Origin: a virus
Reading direction: 5' to 3' (one strand)
DNA length: 38,303 nucleotides
Virus record (IMG/VR): IMGVR_UViG_3300047320_000204
Coordinates: 1 to 38,303 of that record
Positions 21,920 through 29,326 of the stretch are shown piece by piece. The position numbers were made by a program, and so were the translations under genes. Each line of letters begins with the position of its first letter. The stretch's first letter is position 1. Below the pieces are notes generated by a model. That model worked only from the letters and a program-made list of their open reading frames with translations. It had not been told where the DNA came from and did not search any database.

Positions 21920-22435
21920 TTAATCTAACTGATACGAATACTTGCAATTCGCACAATCAAATCCTGACTCTGGTACAAAGTTGTTATCAAATACATCGTA
22001 CAGCTCGCAAGTATTCCAGTCCTTAGTGCAGCCATTGCATTTTACATTCATGATTTCTTTACACCAGTCATAAAACTGCTGGCGAGGTACAACAGCGTTT
22101 TGTATTTTATCCTGTGCATCCCTACTCATTTTTTGAAAAGTGTAATCATCAACCAATTGAAAGGCATATTTAAACAATTTCTTGTGGATCTGTTCCTGTT
22201 CTTTCTTGCTCAGCCTGTTATAGATGGACATGATAAACTTACCCATGTATGTCTCTGCCATTTTCAAACTCTTGTGTTCATCCTTGGTCAGGTTTCCTCT
22301 TTTCGCCCACTCTTCTCTCATGGTTTGAAGTTTCGGACCATTGACTCCAGTATTTTTTATTCCCAGCACCGATTGCAAAACAGAATTCATGACCATGAAT
22401 TGATTTGTTTCAAATTTATTTAGATAATCTCTCAT
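21920..22435 (-). CDS. Conserved phage protein with C-terminal cysteine cluster (DUF5651-like)
   Basis: Encodes 171 residues; ATG preceded by GGGAGGGTGATTCCTT. The beginning MRDYLNKFETNQFMVMNSVLQSVLGIKN and the C-terminal CNGC-x6-C...CANC pattern (about residues 133-165) recall a family of Bacillus phage proteins, DUF5651 from memory, of unknown function. The cysteine arrangement suggests a zinc or metal site. The middle is helical. Lies in the early operon. Confidence 0.75.
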   Translation of the reverse strand: MRDYLNKFETNQFMVMNSVLQSVLGIKNTGVNGPKLQTMREEWAKRGNLTKDEHKSLKMAETYMGKFIMSIYNRLSKKEQEQIHKKLFKYAFQLVDDYTFQKMSRDAQDKIQNAVVPRQQFYDWCKEIMNVKCNGCTKDWNTCELYDVFDNNFVPESGFDCANCKYSYQLD

Positions 22436-22593
22436 AAGGAATCACCCTCCCCTATAATATTTTTGTCACATGCCGTCATCCTCGAATACCGTCAAAGTCG
22501 TTTACCGTCAACTAAAAAAATTGACTAATGCTGCTGAACTCACTTTTTGTTTAATCAACAGAAAACGACAGTGACAAAACATGACAAATCAGT

Positions 22594-22713
22594 CTAATCT
22601 TTCAGAATTCCTTCTTTCACAAAGATGTTGCGCCACCATTTTTTTAGCAGTTCTTCTTTCCGTTGTCCGATTGCCTTTTTTAATCTTCTTTTTTGCTTTT
22701 TCTTATTTAGCAC
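22594..22713 (-). CDS. 39-residue basic protein
   Basis: GTG start at 22713, overlapping the end of the zinc-finger gene, with GAGGATG upstream at a long spacing. The product is strongly basic (VLNKKKQKRRLKKAIGQRKEELLKKWWRN) and probably binds nucleic acid. Support is moderate: coupling and composition only. Confidence 0.5.
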   Translation of the reverse strand: MLNKKKQKRRLKKAIGQRKEELLKKWWRNIFVKEGILKD

Positions 22714-22873
22714 GTTTATCAGCATCCTCTTCTATTTTGAACTGACAGATACTTTCTTTTTTACTGTCCTCATTCAATTTCTCTTGAAGCAATATTCGAA
22801 AACACTCTTCACAGAAAGAACTATTCCAATATCGTGCCGGGCGCTCTTTACATTCGATACATAAATTTGACAC
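22703..22873 (-). CDS. 56-residue zinc-finger protein
   Basis: GTG start at 22873 (MSNLCIECKERPARYW), chosen because GAGGTGATT lies at ideal spacing; an ATG seven codons upstream has none. Two pairs, CIEC (5-8) and CEEC (21-24), form a compact treble-clef-like finger, followed by a charged helical tail. One of several mini zinc proteins in this operon. Confidence 0.7.
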   Translation of the reverse strand: MSNLCIECKERPARYWNSSFCEECFRILLQEKLNEDSKKESICQFKIEEDADKRAK

Positions 22874-22931
22874 TATAATCACCTCGGTTTTCATTTTTCA
22901 TAGGTGATAATCTCGATGGACAAAACAACAT

Positions 22932-23138
22932 CTAATGTTTATTGAATCGATAATAATAGGAATAACACTGTGCGCAAAGACCATCCACGGCGTAACCGTT
23001 GGGCCTTTGACATTTGGGACATGTTTTTGAATCAGTGATCCAGATGATTTTGCAATCCATACACTCCATTTTCACTTCATTTTTTTGCTTATTTACAACG
23101 TAACCATGTCCCCCACAAACTCCGCATCTTGCACTCAT
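22932..23138 (-). CDS. 68-residue double zinc-ribbon protein
   Basis: ATG preceded by AGGAGGGCAACCTGC. Four CxxC pairs are visible: CGVC (5-8), CMDC (26-29), CPKC (40-43) and CAQC (55-58), giving two zinc ribbons. Likely a small nucleic-acid- or protein-binding adaptor of the early operon; target unknown. Confidence 0.78.
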   Translation of the reverse strand: MSARCGVCGGHGYVVNKQKNEVKMECMDCKIIWITDSKTCPKCQRPNGYAVDGLCAQCYSYYYRFNKH

Positions 23139-23151
23139 GCAGGTTGCCCTC

Positions 23152-23487
23152 CTAATCGTCCAAATCCATATATTCAGGTTTTTTTCCTTCTTTAATTGAA
23201 TCCTCTTCTAATAACTTGATTCGATGAAGCAACTCATCATTTTTCACTTGTAATTCATTAATCCATTTGCTTTTAAAACGATTTTCACTTTTTAGTCGCA
23301 TGATCTGCTTTACTAGATACTTTTGTAAGTCGGCCGTCTCTTCCAAAGCCATGAGTTCCCAATTGTATTGGAGGTTACTCGCTTCATCGATGGAGATACC
23401 GTATTTTTTTAATCCCTTTTCATCTTGGGAGTCTATGATACTAGCAAATTTGTCAATGACAATTTGACTAGTTAAAGGTCTTGGCAC
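23152..23487 (-). CDS. Hypothetical early protein, possibly MazG-like all-alpha
   Basis: Encodes 111 residues; GTG start overlapping the preceding stop (TAGTG), with AGGTGGGATG upstream. It is all helical: SQIVIDKFASIIDSQDEKGLKKYG, then YNWELMALEETADLQKYLVKQIMRL, then a coiled coil with NELQVKNDELLHRIKLLEE. The EETADLQKYLV stretch recalls the E-E-x-x-D helices of dNTP pyrophosphohydrolases, but the full motif set is not clear. Confidence 0.65.
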   Translation of the reverse strand: MPRPLTSQIVIDKFASIIDSQDEKGLKKYGISIDEASNLQYNWELMALEETADLQKYLVKQIMRLKSENRFKSKWINELQVKNDELLHRIKLLEEDSIKEGKKPEYMDLDD

Positions 23488-23693
23488 TATTCATCCCACC
23501 TATTTTCTCGTTCTACTTCCCTTTTATCACAAATCATTAAGCAGCCTAACCCATTCCTATGCTTCTTTATCTCGCTCGCCAATGACCATCCTCGGTTTTC
23601 GTGAGTCTTAATTAATTTCAATAAAGTGGTTTCTGTCAAAGCATAAACGATTTTTTTAAGTTGCTTAGGACGATCTTGTTTCCAGCTGCCCAT
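23487..23693 (-). CDS. Hypothetical small early protein
   Basis: Encodes 68 residues; ATG overlaps the MazG-like stop as TAATG. It has a basic N-terminus (RPKQLKKIVYAL), then LLKLIKTHENRGWSLASEIKKHRNGLGCLMICDKR, an alpha-beta pattern similar to small DUF1737-like proteins. Function unknown. Confidence 0.65.
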   Translation of the reverse strand: MGSWKQDRPKQLKKIVYALTETTLLKLIKTHENRGWSLASEIKKHRNGLGCLMICDKREVERENRWDE

Positions 23694-23983
23694 TAATAGG
23701 CCTTGCCTCCGTGCTTATAGGTTCGTGTTTTGTTATATTCTATTTTTTCAGAAATGGCTTTTTCTAAATCGATTCCTCTCGAACCGCACAAATCAAAAAC
23801 CCTTATACAAACATCTGCGAGTTCTTCTGCGAAATTTTCTTTGTTTCCCTTTCGATCAGCTTCTAACGCTTCACTTACCTCGCTGTGAATCAATGCAAGT
23901 ATTGTTCCTGTTTCTCTTGGCTCATCATGCCAGCCTTTTGATTTAGCTATCATAAATGCTTCTTTGCATAGATTATTAATCAT
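23693..23983 (-). CDS. MazG-like nucleotide pyrophosphohydrolase
   Basis: Encodes 96 residues; ATG preceded by AAAGGTGGAAC. The MazG motif is visible: ALIHSEVSEALEADRKGN (two acids) and ENFAEELADVCIRVFDLC (EELAD), with a C-terminal YNKTRTYKHGGKAY tail typical of phage members. These enzymes hydrolyse (d)NTPs to monophosphates and may adjust nucleotide pools or alarmones during infection. Confidence 0.88.
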   Translation of the reverse strand: MINNLCKEAFMIAKSKGWHDEPRETGTILALIHSEVSEALEADRKGNKENFAEELADVCIRVFDLCGSRGIDLEKAISEKIEYNKTRTYKHGGKAY

Positions 23984-24004
23984 TTTTTAGTTCCACCTTT
24001 TTCT

Positions 24005-24026
24005 ATGTTTACAAAATGTTTACAAC
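24005..24026. repeat. Tandem 11-bp repeat ATGTTTACAA(A/C)
   Basis: Two adjacent copies (24005-24015 and 24016-24026) upstream of the MazG-like gene; the minus strand reads TTGTAAACAT twice. Its 11-bp period suggests a protein binding site or the -35 area of an internal promoter. Confidence 0.5.
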
Positions 24027-24080
24027 ATTATTTTTAGTAAAGGGGACAACGCAACAAGCACGAAATCCCCTACTTTTCAA

Positions 24081-24797
24081 TTAAGCAATAATGACAATTT
24101 TTCCTGTTTCGATTTCCTGTTCCAACGCTGCTTGTAGGAATTCTTTAATATTTCTCATAGCAGCTAGCTTCCATGCTCCTCCGTCTGCTTCAAACAATGC
24201 ACAGCTTGGACCATTTTTCATTCGGAAAATAAACTCGGATTCTGGTTGGCCAACTTCTACAAAAGTTCTGAATGGTGCCAAGATAACCGGATTAGGCACT
24301 TGAACGGTTGCAACGGTAGCTACACCGACTTTCGCTTGAACTGCCTGGGAAACACCATCGTCCCCCACTTGCCGAACGTTTTCTTCTCGGATATTGCCTA
24401 CTACCTGCAGCATGATATCTCTATCATCGTTTGGGCAAAATGCAGATTGAAGTTTAATGTTGAATTCTTCTGAATCGTACCAACGATCAAAGTTGAAGGA
24501 TGGTAGCATAGCTGAGGCTTTGATGTACTCATTTCTATGAAAGTCACGATTAAAACTGCTAAATGCAATGACCTCTGTTGGACTTACGATGTGAACCATT
24601 TTGGTTCTACTTAATAGATCTTTGTCGAATTCTGAAATCAAGTAATCTACTAAACCAGAGAGGCTACGAACTTGCAAAACTTTCGGAATATCCTCTTCCA
24701 CTAAATGAAGCTTTTGAGTTGAAAACACTTGTGTCCCAATTTCATGAGTTTCTACATTTCCTAAATTAATTAAGTATTCCAATGCTTTTTGTATCAC
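24081..24797 (-). CDS. DUF2303 family protein
   Basis: Encodes 238 residues from GTG 24797 (product begins VIQKALEYLINLG), which sits 7 bases after GGAGGA; a TTG five codons earlier overlaps that site. The family signature is clear: PSFNFDRWYDSEEFNIKLQSAF, VPNPVILAPFRTFVEVGQPESEFIFRM, and CALFEADGGAWKLAAMRNIKEFL near the C-terminus. DUF2303 (E. coli YfdQ-like) proteins are common in phage early regions, but their biochemical role is not established. Confidence 0.85.
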   Translation of the reverse strand: MIQKALEYLINLGNVETHEIGTQVFSTQKLHLVEEDIPKVLQVRSLSGLVDYLISEFDKDLLSRTKMVHIVSPTEVIAFSSFNRDFHRNEYIKASAMLPSFNFDRWYDSEEFNIKLQSAFCPNDDRDIMLQVVGNIREENVRQVGDDGVSQAVQAKVGVATVATVQVPNPVILAPFRTFVEVGQPESEFIFRMKNGPSCALFEADGGAWKLAAMRNIKEFLQAALEQEIETGKIVIIA

Positions 24798-24822
24798 TTT
24801 ACATTCCTCCAATTTATATAAA

Positions 24823-25200
24823 TTATTTGGATTGCTGCTTTAAATTAATAATTTTATTCCCAACATCGTCAGCAACATCACCTTCAGGATCTAAGTAGGT
24901 TTGACCTCGTGCGCCAGATTTTAATTCTGCTCCAGTTACCTTTCCTTTGCTGTCGTAATCCATAAGTAGCTGCGTTTCAATATTTTTAGCTGGTGACATC
25001 GTGCTCTTAGCTTGGACACTCACATTAGCTAATTCACGTTTATCATTTGAGTTGATACTGACTGTTAAAGTAACTTTTCGAACTTTCTTCGGATCCGTAT
25101 TCGGATCAATAATATTATCAAGAACCTTTTGTAATTCCTGGTTAAAACGTTCTGCCATTGCGCCATCGGCAAAGTCATTTAAATCAACAATTTTCGACAT
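24823..25200 (-). CDS. Conserved early phage protein next to DUF2303
   Basis: Encodes 125 residues; ATG preceded by GGGAGGATTTAATC. The N-terminus is helical (MAERFNQELQKVLDNII), followed by strands KVTLTVSINSNDKRELANVSVQAKST and a Gly-rich tail (GDVADDVGNKIINLK). Homologues are sometimes labelled replication terminator protein in databases, a label I cannot support from sequence. It pairs with the DUF2303 gene, so they may act together. Confidence 0.75.
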   Translation of the reverse strand: MSKIVDLNDFADGAMAERFNQELQKVLDNIIDPNTDPKKVRKVTLTVSINSNDKRELANVSVQAKSTMSPAKNIETQLLMDYDSKGKVTGAELKSGARGQTYLDPEGDVADDVGNKIINLKQQSK

Positions 25201-25408
25201 GATTAAATCCTCCCTGTGAATCTTCTTTGAAATTAACTAAGTGCTGATTTAAGCTTTTTCTGAATTTATCCTGAAGAAAAAAGGTAAGCTTGTCCTCAGA
25301 ATCTGTTAACTTCAAAACTTTTTTCTCGTAAACTAAGAATTCGATTAAAATTTGCAATGAATAGAATTCGTGTTTGAGAGACTCAATATAATAATCTTTA
25401 ACTATCAT
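25184..25408 (-). CDS. Hypothetical early protein
   Basis: Encodes 74 residues from ATG 25408 (MIVKDYYIESLKHEFYSLQILIEFLVYEKK), which overlaps the helicase stop as ATGATAGTTAA; the longer frame lies inside the helicase gene and is not needed. The protein is helical and acidic/basic mixed, and its 3' end overlaps the next gene. Function unknown. Confidence 0.68.
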   Translation of the reverse strand: MIVKDYYIESLKHEFYSLQILIEFLVYEKKVLKLTDSEDKLTFFLQDKFRKSLNQHLVNFKEDSQGGFNHVENC

Positions 25409-26720
25409 GGCGATGTTCCAAATTGAGAAACACACCATATTCTTTCAAGAAAGCCAGTTGCACAACTCCAGTGGGTCCGTTTCGCTGTTTCCCGATAATG
25501 ACCTCAATAATATTTTTGCTTTCACTCTCCTTGTCATAATAATCATCGCGATATAAAAATCCGATAACATCAGCATCCTGCTCAATCTGTCCTGATTCTC
25601 GTATATCTGACATCATCGGTCGCTTGTCTGAACGTTGTTCCACTGCGCGAGATAATTGACTTAGAGCAATAACACATACATCTAATTCGCGCGCCATATG
25701 CTTAAGAGTACGGCTTATTTCGCTTATTTCTTGTGTCCGATTTCCCCGGTGTTTATCACTGCCAGTAATCAGTTGGAGATAATCGATGATAATAACCAAA
25801 TCTTTACCATCGAATTCCCGTTTCATCTTTCGGACTTTCGACCAAATTTCATTGACTCTTACGCCTGGCTTATCAAAAATTCGAAGATTCATGCCACCAA
25901 CTTCGCCCATGGCACTACTTAGCTTGTTCCACTCGTTGTCTCCCACGATACGGCTCTTACGGATGCTCTGAGCATAGATACGTCCATTGCTAGCGAGGAG
26001 TCGTTTGAGTAGCTGCTTTCGCCCCATTTCCAGTGAAAAAATACCAACAGCATATTCCTTTTGCTTTGAAACTCCCTCAGCAATGTTGAGGCAAAATGCT
26101 GTTTTACCAACAGAAGGTCGTGCCGCAATAATGACTAGATCCTGTTTTTGTAGCCCTGATGTGATTTGGTCTAGTTCGGTAAATCCAGTGGGAATACCGG
26201 TAATATCGCCTTTAGGATTTAAAAATTCGCCGTAAAGATCAACTAAATCGTTCTTTATGGCTCCATCTTCATCATCCATCGATTCATTTTCTAATCGCAT
26301 CATTTCGTTTATAGATGTTTGGAGTAATTCCACTGGATTTTCATCCATCGCCGATTCTTTGATTTTATTGGCTATCTTTATTGCCTCTCGTCGCTGCCAA
26401 TACTCGAATACCACTTTTTCGTAGTAAGCGAAATTAGAAGTTGATGGGACGGATTGTTCAAGTTTCGTTAAATAATTCATTCCACCAATTTGCTCTAATT
26501 TCTGTTTGCCCACTCTCTCCATGATGGAGATTACATCAACTGGTATTCCTTTTGTATCCAAGTCCAACATGGTCCATAAAAGATTATGATGTGAGCCTGG
26601 CGATAAATGATGTGGCCGTGTTTTACATTCTTTTATTGAGTCAGGCTCAATGAGCAAGATTCCTAGTATTGCTTGTTCTGCTTCTTGGCTGTATAAAAGC
26701 AATTCTTCCATCTCAATCAA
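25398..26720 (-). CDS. Replicative DNA helicase, DnaB family
   Basis: Encodes 440 residues from TTG 26720; an ATG three codons later (26711) is equally plausible. The N-terminal DnaB domain covers about 5-105 (SQEAEQAILGILLIEPDSI). The RecA-like domain has Walker A ARPSVGKT (200-207), Walker B VIIIDYLQLI (309-318), SQLSRAVEQR and the DIRESGQIEQDADVIGFLYR motif. It unwinds phage DNA at the fork. The loader and initiator genes are directly upstream. Confidence 0.95.
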   Translation of the reverse strand: MIEMEELLLYSQEAEQAILGILLIEPDSIKECKTRPHHLSPGSHHNLLWTMLDLDTKGIPVDVISIMERVGKQKLEQIGGMNYLTKLEQSVPSTSNFAYYEKVVFEYWQRREAIKIANKIKESAMDENPVELLQTSINEMMRLENESMDDEDGAIKNDLVDLYGEFLNPKGDITGIPTGFTELDQITSGLQKQDLVIIAARPSVGKTAFCLNIAEGVSKQKEYAVGIFSLEMGRKQLLKRLLASNGRIYAQSIRKSRIVGDNEWNKLSSAMGEVGGMNLRIFDKPGVRVNEIWSKVRKMKREFDGKDLVIIIDYLQLITGSDKHRGNRTQEISEISRTLKHMARELDVCVIALSQLSRAVEQRSDKRPMMSDIRESGQIEQDADVIGFLYRDDYYDKESESKNIIEVIIGKQRNGPTGVVQLAFLKEYGVFLNLEHRHDS

Positions 26721-27073
26721 CCTATCCCTAGTATTTTTCTGATTTGTGCCTTCGATTGCTCAATTGACTGCAATTGCTCTTCTGTGTATTCTCCCTGGCG
26801 ATTAAGAGATGCTAAATAACGTCGTGTCTCTTGGACATCAGGAACTGCATTCATTCTGTCGAGAATCTTAGGTTTCTCTTTGATTAAGTCAGCTACCTTT
26901 GGCGGAAAAATGTTTTCACGGCAATACAACAGCAAATTCTTTTTTAGTGATTCAAAGTCACAATTTTTTATAACCATATGCCAGGAGTCGATTCTATTCT
27001 GAGTGATTTCAAACTGATCATAAAAGTCTTTAATGAGTGTTAATAGCTCAAAAGTTTCTTTTTTATTAATCAT
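26717..27073 (-). CDS. Helicase loader (SPP1 G39P-like)
   Basis: Encodes 118 residues; ATG preceded by AGGAGG at a long spacing and overlapping the end of the initiator gene. The N-terminal helices ETFELLTLIKDFYDQFEITQNRIDSWHMVIKNCDFESLKKNLLLYCRENIFPPKVADLI follow the SPP1 loader-and-inhibitor-of-G40P family. The C-terminal tail (EEQLQSIEQSKAQIRKILGIG) is probably the helicase-binding part. The order initiator-loader-helicase is the same as in SPP1. Confidence 0.82.
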   Translation of the reverse strand: MINKKETFELLTLIKDFYDQFEITQNRIDSWHMVIKNCDFESLKKNLLLYCRENIFPPKVADLIKEKPKILDRMNAVPDVQETRRYLASLNRQGEYTEEQLQSIEQSKAQIRKILGIG

Positions 27074-27827
27074 CTAAGTTGAAATCCTCCTTCCTCACTT
27101 TCTTTTTGGAAGAACTAGATTTTGGGGAAGCACGTTTTTCTTTGAATACTAAAATAGCAGCATGTACCTGTTCTACCGTTTTATATTTTTTTTCTGCCCA
27201 ACCACGGAGTATTTGCTCAACGTAGCTCCAACTTTTCGCCCCACGTTCAACTGCTATTTTCATAGCCTCTAGGACTAATTCAGGTGATAAATCATCACAC
27301 CATTCATAAATTTTTTGAGCTATGTAACTACCAATTGTGCCGAAACCGTTTTGTTCGAAAAATAAGATTGGATTTGTTACGACCGCGATTTTTTCTTCTT
27401 CTTCTTCTTTCTCTGTAGTAATCTCTGGTAATGGTGTGGTCATATTGACCTCTTCGATAGGACAATTTGTCCCTTCCATCTGGTCATTTTGACCAGATGG
27501 ACTGGTCAGTATCTCTAATTTTTCATAATCTATTCGGTACCATTTGGTCTTATCGATACCTAATTTATTGTAATTGCCAGAAATGATTAGCCCTTCATTT
27601 TCCAATTTGGTTATGATGCGTCTAATGGTTTTATCACTCCAAAACGGAAATTGTTTTTTCCAATCTGAATACGTGTTATAAACCCATTTGAACCCATCAC
27701 GATTGTTCTTGCTCTCTTGTAGCCAGTAGTGGAGCTGCTGTAATACAATGCTCTCATTTAGCCCGGTTTTTTCAGCAAGTGAAGGTAATATTATTAATGG
27801 TTTATCGTTTAGTAATAGATTGCTCAC
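27066..27827 (-). CDS. Replication initiator: winged helix plus DnaD domain
   Basis: Encodes 253 residues; GTG start with GGAGGAAAAGAAA upstream, overlapping the previous stop as GTGA. Residues 1-105 form a winged-helix domain (LPSLAEKTGLNESIVLQQLHYWLQES, then WSDKTIRRIITKLENEGLIIS). A low-complexity linker (about 110-150, with an acidic EKEEEEEK run) follows, then a DnaD-like domain (LFFEQNGFG...ELVLEAMKIAVERGAKSWSYVEQILRGWAEKKYK). It is the SPP1 G38P-type origin-binding protein. The DNA of the linker carries 22-bp iterons, probably the origin. Confidence 0.9.
   Translation of the reverse strand: MSNLLLNDKPLIILPSLAEKTGLNESIVLQQLHYWLQESKNNRDGFKWVYNTYSDWKKQFPFWSDKTIRRIITKLENEGLIISGNYNKLGIDKTKWYRIDYEKLEILTSPSGQNDQMEGTNCPIEEVNMTTPLPEITTEKEEEEEKIAVVTNPILFFEQNGFGTIGSYIAQKIYEWCDDLSPELVLEAMKIAVERGAKSWSYVEQILRGWAEKKYKTVEQVHAAILVFKEKRASPKSSSSKKKVRKEDFNLDD
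27434..27521. other. Candidate phage replication origin: 22-bp iterons inside the initiator gene
   Basis: GGTCA-type cores start at 27438, 27460 (GGACA), 27482 and 27504, exactly 22 bp apart. The first three are dyads: GGTCATATTGACC, GGACAATTTGTCC, and ATCTGGTCA-TTT-TGACCAGAT (27478-27498). The fourth is a half site. A TTC-rich tract (27390-27416) lies beside them. SPP1 and related phages have an origin inside the initiator gene, and here the array falls in the linker-coding DNA. Confidence 0.75.
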
Positions 27828-28021
27828 TTTCTTTTCCTCCTCTCTACGACAGCGTTGACACGTTCACAAATTGCAAACGAACCTTCTACTCGGATCAATT
27901 TATAATTTGGATAACGTAGCAGATAATTTTGAACCATGAATAAGAAATTCTGGTTGGTCCAATTGGATTTTTCCTTTACTATCCTCTCTGGAAGTAGCAC
28001 CCTTGACGTATATGTAAGCAT
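27824..28021 (-). CDS. Hypothetical protein upstream of the initiator
   Basis: Encodes 65 residues; ATG preceded by AGGTGAGAAGAA. Basic, with aromatic-rich SNWTNQNFLFMVQNYLLRYPNYKLIRVEGSFAICERVNAVVERRKRK. Its stop overlaps the initiator start, so the two are coupled. Function unknown. Confidence 0.7.
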   Translation of the reverse strand: MLTYTSRVLLPERIVKEKSNWTNQNFLFMVQNYLLRYPNYKLIRVEGSFAICERVNAVVERRKRK

Positions 28022-28093
28022 TTCTTCTCACCTATACTTCCCTTTACTTTCCAAAACTACTAAAATGTGATACGTTTACACTGAAATGTTTTT

Positions 28094-28120
28094 CATTGGT
28101 CCAATGTTGGCGCATTGGAC
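28094..28120. promoter_or_regulatory. Overlapping CATTGG/CCAATG hairpins
   Basis: CATTGG-T-CCAATG (28094-28106) is a palindrome, and GTCCAATG (28099-28106) also pairs with CATTGGAC (28113-28120), so two mutually exclusive stems are possible. The element overlaps the stop of the 27-residue gene and has no T-run on the minus strand. Could be an operator or an RNA element between small genes. Confidence 0.5.
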
Positions 28121-28203
28121 TATTTTCGTTTTGACGCTAGATAGATGGCTATTAAGCGCTCTTGCACAGTCATAGACAACCACGCTTTAGGCTTGATTCG
28201 CAT
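28120..28203 (-). CDS. 27-residue peptide with a very strong ribosome site
   Basis: ATG at 28203 preceded by AAAGGAGGTGATACAT, a near-perfect site. The product MRIKPKAWLSMTVQERLIAI is basic and helical, ending in YLASKRK. Its expression is well supported by the start signal, but its function is unknown. Confidence 0.6.
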   Translation of the reverse strand: MRIKPKAWLSMTVQERLIAIYLASKRK

Positions 28204-28233
28204 ATGTATCACCTCCTTTAAGCTACAAAACAA

Positions 28234-28368
28234 TTAATCTTGCTGATGCTCCAACATATATCCAACGGTTACGATTTCACGAAGATTTGTGGAAAACTCC
28301 ACTCCGTCAATTTTGGTATGTAGATCCCCGTCCACAACATAGTTCAAAAGTTCTTTACTAATTTGCAT
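28234..28368 (-). CDS. 44-residue hypothetical protein
   Basis: ATG at 28368 (MQISKELLNYVVDGDLHTKIDGVEFSTNLREIVTVGYMLEH), preceded by GAGGAGGTAACACAT. The longer frame from 28443 overlaps the preceding gene and has only a weak site. It has an acidic, alpha-beta pattern. Unknown. Confidence 0.65.
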   Translation of the reverse strand: MQISKELLNYVVDGDLHTKIDGVEFSTNLREIVTVGYMLEHQQD

Positions 28369-28436
28369 ATGTGTTACCTCCTCTCTATTTCCTGCTAAAT
28401 CAATTCCAATAATGCTTGATTTCCAATAATCGATCA

Positions 28437-28775
28437 TTAACAATTGATTCCTTGGATTTGGACGTTTAATAAATCAAGAGTTTTTGTGATAGCTACGGCT
28501 TTGTGCCATTCTGCTGAGAACTCACGACCCGTATAAAGACTTTGGTAATATTCAAGGACCTTTTCTTCAGGACCAGATTCCACCTCATAACCCACATACA
28601 GTGCACGGATTATGGTGTCTAAATCCAAGCGATTTAAAGGTTCTTCATCTCCACTGAACAAATCGTTAACTTTCCATTCGATGATGTCTGTTTTGCCCAC
28701 ACCATGTGTAATCGCTGTTTTTATAGCAATTTCCAATGCTTCAGCTTCTGCTTTCTTAAGCATTACTTTTCCCAC
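28437..28775 (-). CDS. Hypothetical early protein
   Basis: Encodes 112 residues; GTG start with GGAGGGATTTAT upstream. The N-terminus is helical (MLKKAEAEALEIAIKTAITH), followed by DIIEWKVNDLFSGDEEPLNRLDLDTIIRALYVGYEVESGPEEKVLEYYQSLYTG, resembling small DUF1642-like phage proteins, though I am not certain. First gene after the inverted-repeat region at 28814-28865. Confidence 0.7.
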   Translation of the reverse strand: MGKVMLKKAEAEALEIAIKTAITHGVGKTDIIEWKVNDLFSGDEEPLNRLDLDTIIRALYVGYEVESGPEEKVLEYYQSLYTGREFSAEWHKAVAITKTLDLLNVQIQGINC

Positions 28776-28813
28776 ATAAATCCCTCCATTTTCTACAGCA
28801 ATTTTAGATAAAA

Positions 28814-28865
28814 AGATTAATAGTTTTTACTATTTCGAGATTGTTTATCAGCAATCTATTAATCT
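28814..28865. promoter_or_regulatory. Nested inverted repeats upstream of the 28775 gene
   Basis: AGATTAATAG (28814-28823) and CTATTAATCT (28856-28865) are perfect 10-bp arms. Inside are AGATTG-N8-CAATCT and ATAG-N6-CTAT. The region between the terminator at 28940 and the gene at 28775 should hold a promoter, and these are possible operators. Confidence 0.5.
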
Positions 28866-28939
28866 CGACGGTAAATTTTGCGCCATTCGTCAAAAAAATA
28901 GTACTTACTGTTCGTTATATGACAATTTTCGCCAATGGC

Positions 28940-28967
28940 TTAAAAAAAAGTGAGGAATTAAATCCTC
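28940..28967 (-). terminator. Terminator after the 28967 gene
   Basis: GAGGA and TCCTC pair around a 6-nt loop, followed on the minus strand by AC and eight T. It would divide the early region into two transcription units, unless antitermination operates. Confidence 0.75.
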
Positions 28968-29311
28968 TATACTTCAGCTGGCACTTCTTTGTTTTGGAGA
29001 TAAAAGTCACGGAGCTTTAAGAAATCGTCTATATCATAATCAGCTATACCAATACCATGTTCGGCTATTAGTTTTAAATAATCATCAACATTTCCAGTAG
29101 ATTTATAAAAATTAAACCTTCTAATAAATAGAGTGAATCCTTCTGACCTCTTAAATAAACATTGAACTTCCTTTCCGTTGATTGAGTATGCGACCAATTC
29201 AACGTTTTCAAAGCGAACTGTGTTCATTAAATCGTTAATCGCAATAAACACTTTTCCGTCGTTAATTGTTTTTAGCGGTCCAATATTGCTTGCTAGATAT
29301 TTTCCATCCAT
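28967..29311 (-). CDS. Hypothetical early protein
   Basis: Encodes 114 residues; ATG preceded by GAGGGTAAATAAAA. Mixed alpha-beta: KYLASNIGPLKTINDGKVFIAINDLMNTVRFENVELVAYSINGKEVQCLFKRSEGFTLFIRRFNFY, then a helical C-terminus. Second or third gene after the Cro-like gene; no recognised family. Confidence 0.7.
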   Translation of the reverse strand: MDGKYLASNIGPLKTINDGKVFIAINDLMNTVRFENVELVAYSINGKEVQCLFKRSEGFTLFIRRFNFYKSTGNVDDYLKLIAEHGIGIADYDIDDFLKLRDFYLQNKEVPAEV

Positions 29312-29326
29312 TTTTATTTACCCTCC

